Shown: piece after piece, positions 57,876 through 64,000 of the stretch | Position numbering within the stretch: the first letter of the stretch is position 1 | How the letters are laid out: every line of letters starts with the position of its first letter | Assembly (NCBI RefSeq): GCF_900637545.1 | Contig: NZ_LR134376.1 | Location: forward strand, 3,711,001-3,775,000 | Source: Aeromonas encheleia | GTDB lineage: Bacteria; Pseudomonadota; Gammaproteobacteria; Enterobacterales; Aeromonadaceae | DNA: 64,000 bases | Direction of reading: 5' to 3' | Notes under the pieces: generated by a model | The model's database searches: none | The model's input: only the letters and a program-made list of their open reading frames with translations | Told to the model about the DNA's origin: nothing | Program-made: the position numbers and the translations under genes

Positions 57876-58559
57876 TTAGCCACACTTCGAATCGCCGCAG
57901 TTGAGGCAGGTCATGCAGCCATCCTTGAGCACCAGCGCCTTGCTGTGGCACTTGTAGCAGAGCGCCGCATTGGCCGGGAAGCCGCTGCCGGCCTGCTGCT
58001 CCTGGCTGTGTTGCTCGGCTTGCAACTCGGCCTGCTTCTCGGCCAGGAACGCCTGCTGGTGTTCATCCAGCCCGACCGGCTTGAGCATGCCGATCTCGGT
58101 GAGGTGAGTCTCGATCACGTTGCCAATTTCGGCGATCAGGGAGGGAACATACTTGCCCTTGTTCCAGTAACCGCCCTTGGGATCGAACACGGATCTCAGC
58201 TCCTCCACCAGGAAGGTGACATCCCCGCCCTTGCGGAACACCGCCGAGATGATGCGGGTCAGCGCCACTATCCATTGATAGTGCTCCAGGCTCTTGGAGT
58301 TGATGAAGATCTCGAACGGGCGGCGCGTCTCGTGGACGGTGCCCTCGTTGAGAATGATGTCGTTGATGGTGATGAACAGCGAGTGTTCGGAGACATGCTC
58401 CGGCGTCTTCAGCTTATAGGTGGTGCCCATCAAGCGCTCCGGGCGCAGCACAGTCTCATGCATGTGCACCACGTCATCCTGGGGAGCCAGCGCTTCCTGC
58501 GGCTCATCCTTGGTACGCACCTTGTAGGCGACGATTTTCTTGTCGATCTTCTTGACCAT
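57876..58559 (-). CDS. nrdJb: Class II ribonucleotide reductase, C-terminal (TSCPD) subunit NrdJb
   Basis: 227 residues. A TSCPD-type domain (about 20-175; EIFINSKSLEHYQWIVALTR, GGDVTFLVEELRSVFDPKGG) and a C-terminal zinc-ribbon/redox tail with CYKCHSK and CMTCLNCGDSKCG. In Pseudomonas aeruginosa the B12-dependent reductase is also split into NrdJa and NrdJb; I name it on that likeness. It starts nine bases after the nrdJa stop. Confidence 0.88.
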   Translation of the reverse strand: MVKKIDKKIVAYKVRTKDEPQEALAPQDDVVHMHETVLRPERLMGTTYKLKTPEHVSEHSLFITINDIILNEGTVHETRRPFEIFINSKSLEHYQWIVALTRIISAVFRKGGDVTFLVEELRSVFDPKGGYWNKGKYVPSLIAEIGNVIETHLTEIGMLKPVGLDEHQQAFLAEKQAELQAEQHSQEQQAGSGFPANAALCYKCHSKALVLKDGCMTCLNCGDSKCG

Positions 58560-58568
58560 AATCTGTTC

Positions 58569-60716
58569 TCAGAATTTACCGTAATAGCCTTCTTTCAAGG
58601 CGTCATAGAGGTTGGCGGCGGTGTGCAGCTCGCCATCGTATTCAATCTCTTCGTTGCCCCTGACCGTGATGACGGAGCCATCCTCCAGGGTGAACTCGTA
58701 CTGAGTGTTCTCCAGATCCTTCTCCTTCACCAGCACCCCCTGGAAGGCCTCAGGGTTGAAGCGGAAGGTGGTACAACCCTTCAACCCCGAGTCCGAGGCA
58801 TACATGTAGATGTCCTTGAACTGCTCGAACGGGAAGTCGGTCGGCACATTGGCGGTCTTGGAGATGGAGGAGTCGATCCAGCGCTGGGCCGCCGCCTGAA
58901 TGTCCACGTGCTGGGCCGGGCTGATGTCGTCGGCGGTGATGAAGTAATCCGGCAGGCGGGTCCCTTCCTCTTCACCATGGGGCATGGCAGCCCGGTTGAT
59001 CAGCTCGCGATAGGCCAGCAGCTCGAAGGAGTAGACATCCACACTCTCCTTGCTCTTCTTGCCCGGCTTGATGACGTTGCGACTGTAGTGGTGGGCGAAG
59101 CTCGGCTCTATGCCGTTGCTGGCGTTATTGGCCAGCGACAAGGAGATGGTACCGGTCGGTGCTATGCTGCTGTGATGGGTAAAACGTCCTCCCACCTCGG
59201 CCAGCTCGGCCACCAGGACGGGATCCACCTCGGCCACCTGCTGCATGTAGCGGCTGTAGCGCGCGTGCAGCACCTTGCCCTTGAGCCTGTCGCCGACCTT
59301 GATACCATCGGCCGCCATCTCCGGACGCAGGCGCAACATCTTGCCGGTCACCTCGAACTCCTGCTCCATGATGGGCGCCGGGCCCTTCTCTTTCGCCAGA
59401 CGCAGAGACTCCTGCCAGCCGGTCATGGCCAGCTCCTGAGAAACCTGCTCGGTGAAGGCGGCGGAGGTGGCTGAGCCGTACTTTATCTGCAGCATGGTGA
59501 GGGTCGAGCCAAGACCGAGGAAGCCCATGCCGTGACGACGCTTGGCTGTGATCTCCTCGCGCTGCTTGGGCAAGGGCAGCTGGTTGATCTCCACCACGTT
59601 GTCCAGCATGCGGGTGAAGATGGCCACCACCTTGCGAAACGCCTGCCAGTCGAAGGTGGCCCGCTCGGTGAAGGGCTCGCGCACAAACTTGGTCAGGTTG
59701 ACCGAGCCCAGCAGGCAGGCGCCATAGGGGGGCAAGGGCTGCTCGCCACAGGGGTTGGTGGCACGGATCTCTTCGCAGAACCAGTTGTTGTTCATCTGAT
59801 TGACCTTGTCGATCAGGATGAAACCGGGCTCCGCATAGTCGTAGGTGGAGGTCATGATGACGTTCCACAGCTTGCGCGCCGGCAGGGTCTTGTAGACCTT
59901 GCAGGCCACCTGGCCCAGCGCGTTGATGACCACCCCTTCCTTGTTGGGCCAGTCGGCCCAGAACACCACGTCGGGATCATCCAGCGCTATGCCGTCCTGC
60001 TCCACCTCTTTGGCCGTGTAGGGGAAGATCAACTGCCAGGGGGCATCCTCCTTCACCGCCTTGACGAAGTCTTCGGTGATGAGCAGGGAGAGGTTGAACT
60101 GACGCAGACGGCCATCTTCCCGCTTGGCCTGGATGAATTCGATCACATCGGGGTGACGGATATCCATGGTGCCCATCTGGGCGCCGCGCCGCCCACCGGC
60201 CGACGAGACGGTGAAACACATCTTGTCGTAGATATCCATGAAGGAGAGCGGGCCCGAGGTATAGGCTCCGGCGCCGGAGACGAAGGCGCCACGCGGGCGC
60301 AGGGTCGAGAAGTCGTAGCCGATGCCGCAACCCGCCTTCAGGGTCAGCCCCGCCTCGTGCACCTTGCCGAGAATGTCATCCATCGAATCCTCGATGGTGC
60401 CGGAGACAGTACAGTTGATGGTCGAGGTAGCGGGTTTGTGCTCGAAGGCCCCCGCGTTGGAGGTGATCCGGCCCGCCGGGATGGCGCCATTGCGCAGCGC
60501 CCACAGGAAAGACTCATACCAGGCATCAGGCTCGCGCTCTTGCTCGGCCAGGGCACGGGCGACCCGCTGGTAGGTCTCGTCAATGGAGCCATCGATGGGG
60601 GCCCCATCCTTGCTCTTGAGACGATACTTGCTGTCCCAGATCTCGAGGGAGGTTTCCTGCATGGGGATGAGGCCGGTGCCGAGTTCGGTCTCTAGCACGG
60701 GGTTGGATTTAGCCAT
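58569..60716 (-). CDS. nrdJa: Adenosylcobalamin-dependent ribonucleotide reductase, catalytic subunit NrdJa
   Basis: Makes deoxynucleotides with or without oxygen, using cobalamin as radical source. ATG 60714-60716 (MAKSNPVLETELGTGLIPMQ) behind AAGGTGG gives 715 residues. ATP-cone-less N-terminus, then the ten-stranded barrel with STINCTVSGTIEDSMDDI, active-site NPCGEQPL, HHSSIAPTGTISL and GCTTFRFN. The rest of the catalytic apparatus is in NrdJb. NrdR-like boxes lie upstream. Confidence 0.93.
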   Translation of the reverse strand: MAKSNPVLETELGTGLIPMQETSLEIWDSKYRLKSKDGAPIDGSIDETYQRVARALAEQEREPDAWYESFLWALRNGAIPAGRITSNAGAFEHKPATSTINCTVSGTIEDSMDDILGKVHEAGLTLKAGCGIGYDFSTLRPRGAFVSGAGAYTSGPLSFMDIYDKMCFTVSSAGGRRGAQMGTMDIRHPDVIEFIQAKREDGRLRQFNLSLLITEDFVKAVKEDAPWQLIFPYTAKEVEQDGIALDDPDVVFWADWPNKEGVVINALGQVACKVYKTLPARKLWNVIMTSTYDYAEPGFILIDKVNQMNNNWFCEEIRATNPCGEQPLPPYGACLLGSVNLTKFVREPFTERATFDWQAFRKVVAIFTRMLDNVVEINQLPLPKQREEITAKRRHGMGFLGLGSTLTMLQIKYGSATSAAFTEQVSQELAMTGWQESLRLAKEKGPAPIMEQEFEVTGKMLRLRPEMAADGIKVGDRLKGKVLHARYSRYMQQVAEVDPVLVAELAEVGGRFTHHSSIAPTGTISLSLANNASNGIEPSFAHHYSRNVIKPGKKSKESVDVYSFELLAYRELINRAAMPHGEEEGTRLPDYFITADDISPAQHVDIQAAAQRWIDSSISKTANVPTDFPFEQFKDIYMYASDSGLKGCTTFRFNPEAFQGVLVKEKDLENTQYEFTLEDGSVITVRGNEEIEYDGELHTAANLYDALKEGYYGKF

Positions 60717-60764
60717 TTTCAAGCCACCTTATGTGAATGCAACGACGTCATGATATGGGTTAAA

Positions 60765-60812
60765 AACACAACCAATAGATAAATAACGACATATAGATAC
60801 TATATATAGTAT
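60765..60812 (-). promoter_or_regulatory. Possible NrdR box pair upstream of nrdJa
   Basis: ACTATATATAGT (60799-60810) is a perfect palindrome like the core of NrdR boxes; a weaker candidate (ACACAACCAATAGAT, about 60767-60781) lies about 30 bases away, the usual box spacing. Tentative: the region is AT-rich and the second box is poor. Confidence 0.4.
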
Positions 60813-60845
60813 AACCCATCTCATGAGGGCGCCGATTCTAATCCT

Positions 60846-60887
60846 AAAAAAACGCCCCGACCAGCAGATTTCTGGGTCGGGGCGTTT
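60846..60887 (-). terminator. Terminator of the lipoprotein gene
   Basis: ACGCCCCGACC...GGTCGGGGCGT stem with a large loop, between A7 and TTT. Confidence 0.85.
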
Positions 60888-60928
60888 AACCGATTCATTT
60901 CCTGAAGGATTTAGCGATCAGGGCAGAC

Positions 60929-61378
60929 TCAGGGCTTCTTGACGTAAACGCTTGGCGTCTCACCGGCCATATTCAGATAGAACTCGTAGACCCCATCCAC
61001 CTCAGGTGAGAACTTCATGTCCTCATACTTGGAGCAGGGATTGACCGGTACGGCCTCACCGCCCAGCACAGCGACGCCGTCACTCGGGCTCTTGTGGCCG
61101 AAGTTGGTGCCACAGCTCCAGCCCGAGTCAGCGAACTTGAACTTGTAGGGCGCCCACTCTTTCTTGAGTGTGCCTTTGGCCATGTACAGCTTGTCGGCGA
61201 CCTTGACCACCTTGCTCTCATCGGTCGCCATCCAGTCATTCATCTCCCCGCGCAGGTAGATGGACTTGCCACCGAAGTCGCTGTTATCCGCCCCTTGCTC
61301 CGCACCACCACTGGATGCACAACCACCTAATACCAGGGTTCCCGCCGCCAGTATCATCGTTACTGTTCTCTTGAACAT
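60929..61378 (-). CDS. Lipoprotein with carbohydrate-binding-like (E-set) domain
   Basis: 149 residues from ATG 61376-61378; signal peptide with lipobox LGGC, acylated Cys20, followed by a short Ser/Gly/Ala/Glu linker. IYLRGEMNDWMATDESK then YMAKGTLKKEWAPYKFKFAD resembles the E-set/CBM48-like modules near pullulanases and glycogen-binding proteins. Two Cys later in the chain may form a disulfide. Function unknown; the gene stands between nrdJ and the rRNA operon with its own terminator. Confidence 0.65.
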   Translation of the reverse strand: MFKRTVTMILAAGTLVLGGCASSGGAEQGADNSDFGGKSIYLRGEMNDWMATDESKVVKVADKLYMAKGTLKKEWAPYKFKFADSGWSCGTNFGHKSPSDGVAVLGGEAVPVNPCSKYEDMKFSPEVDGVYEFYLNMAGETPSVYVKKP

Positions 61379-61623
61379 CAGTCCATTCCTCAAATTATTG
61401 TGATTCCTTGGCCCATCGATCCTAGGCAGACGAATTAAAGCAGAGCGGACCCGGCAAGAAAGGTAGAGGCATCACATTCTGTACTTTTTATATCCAGCAC
61501 GCGGAATAAACGAATAAATATTGAGCTGTGAATGAGGAAATAAGGGAGCAAGAGGCCGGTCGAGATGAACAATAAAGAGAGGCTTGGAATAAAGCTGCGA
61601 TCAAATACAGGAATTCAGGCAAT
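61379..61623. other. Intergenic region, no gene seen
   Basis: About 245 bases between the lipoprotein gene and the rRNA terminator. AT-rich; it should contain the lipoprotein promoter. No further structure was recognised. Confidence 0.4.
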
Positions 61624-61654
61624 AAAAAAGCCCGCTCGATTGAGCGGGCTTCTT
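61624..61654 (-). terminator. rRNA operon terminator
   Basis: GCCCGCTC-GATT-GAGCGGGC downstream of 5S rRNA, followed in the minus-strand transcript by T6. Confidence 0.9.
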
Positions 61655-61663
61655 CAAATTGGG

Positions 61664-61781
61664 TGCCTGGCAGTGTCCTACTCTCGCATGGCGAATGCCA
61701 CACTACCATCGGCGCTACCGCGTTTCACTTCTGAGTTCGGCATGGGATCAGGTGGTTCCACGGCGCTATGGCCGCCAGGCA
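61664..61781 (-). rRNA. rrf: 5S ribosomal RNA
   Basis: On the minus strand it starts TGCCTGGCGGCCATAGCGCC and ends CACTGCCAGGCA, with the CCGAACTCAGAAGTGAAAC core. 118 bases as read here, near the E. coli 120. Follows 23S in the usual order. Confidence 0.98.
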
Positions 61782-61905
61782 AAAACTTCAATCTCGGAAA
61801 GCTGACGTGAATAACGACTTGGCCTTAATGGCTCGTCACTATCACTGAATTAAGTAAGTAGTTCATGCACTTGCTACAAGGCCCAGAACACTTCTTGGGT
61901 GTTGT

Positions 61906-64000
<2,095 letters not shown>

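Overview
This 64 kb window is chromosomal DNA of a gammaproteobacterium, most likely an Aeromonas. Evidence: about 60% GC, the queG-nnr-tsaE-amiB-mutL-miaA-hfq-hflX superoperon, a GTG-started bamC behind dapA, arcB, yfbU/yfbV-ackA-pta, a 367-residue purC, a split class II ribonucleotide reductase and DUF2860/DUF3334 genes. The genus is inferred from gene content and not tested by search. I saw no prophage, insertion sequence, CRISPR array or tRNA gene.

Layout. 1-8 kb: the leftward superoperon for cell-wall amidase, mismatch repair, tRNA modification and Hfq/HflX, with queG divergent and a polyphosphate glucokinase next to it. 10.4-13.2 kb: MetJ-controlled metNIQ methionine importer, then rfaH. 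14-21.5 kb: a chemoreceptor and a hybrid sensor kinase coupled to an EAL-type c-di-GMP phosphodiesterase response regulator. 21.5-25.8 kb: a small-protein operon, a dGTPase-like gene and arcB. 26-30.7 kb: a DUF2860 outer-membrane protein, DUF3334, a HIT protein, DUF2057, and a LysR/short-chain dehydrogenase pair. 30.8-40.5 kb: purC, bamC, dapA, gcvR, bcp, yfbU, yfbV, ackA-pta. 40.9-51.3 kb: branched-chain amino-acid synthesis (ilvIH, then leader-controlled leuABCD) around a PAP2/glycosyltransferase operon and a TetR regulator. 51.4-56.2 kb: a transglutaminase-like protein, a PilZ protein and a TPP-riboswitch-controlled thiBPQ thiamine importer. 56.3-61.4 kb: phoH2, class II nrdJab and a lipoprotein. 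61.7-64 kb: the distal end of an rRNA operon (5S and part of 23S) on the minus strand.

The most unusual signal is not a gene family. At six separate gene boundaries the DNA carries diverged tandem copies of the boundary itself: the 5' end of mutL, the 3' end of rfaH, the terminator between bamC and purC, the ilvI/ilvH junction, the leuA/leuB junction and the ribosome-binding region of thiB. Several copies keep a start codon, stop codon or ribosome-binding site, and some form small ORFs that link two genes by overlapping stop/start codons. This is read directly from the sequence; mechanism and function are unknown.

Most start codons were moved to the best ribosome-binding site, and each entry says so where it matters. 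Long antisense open frames are common because of the GC-rich codon use and were left out.
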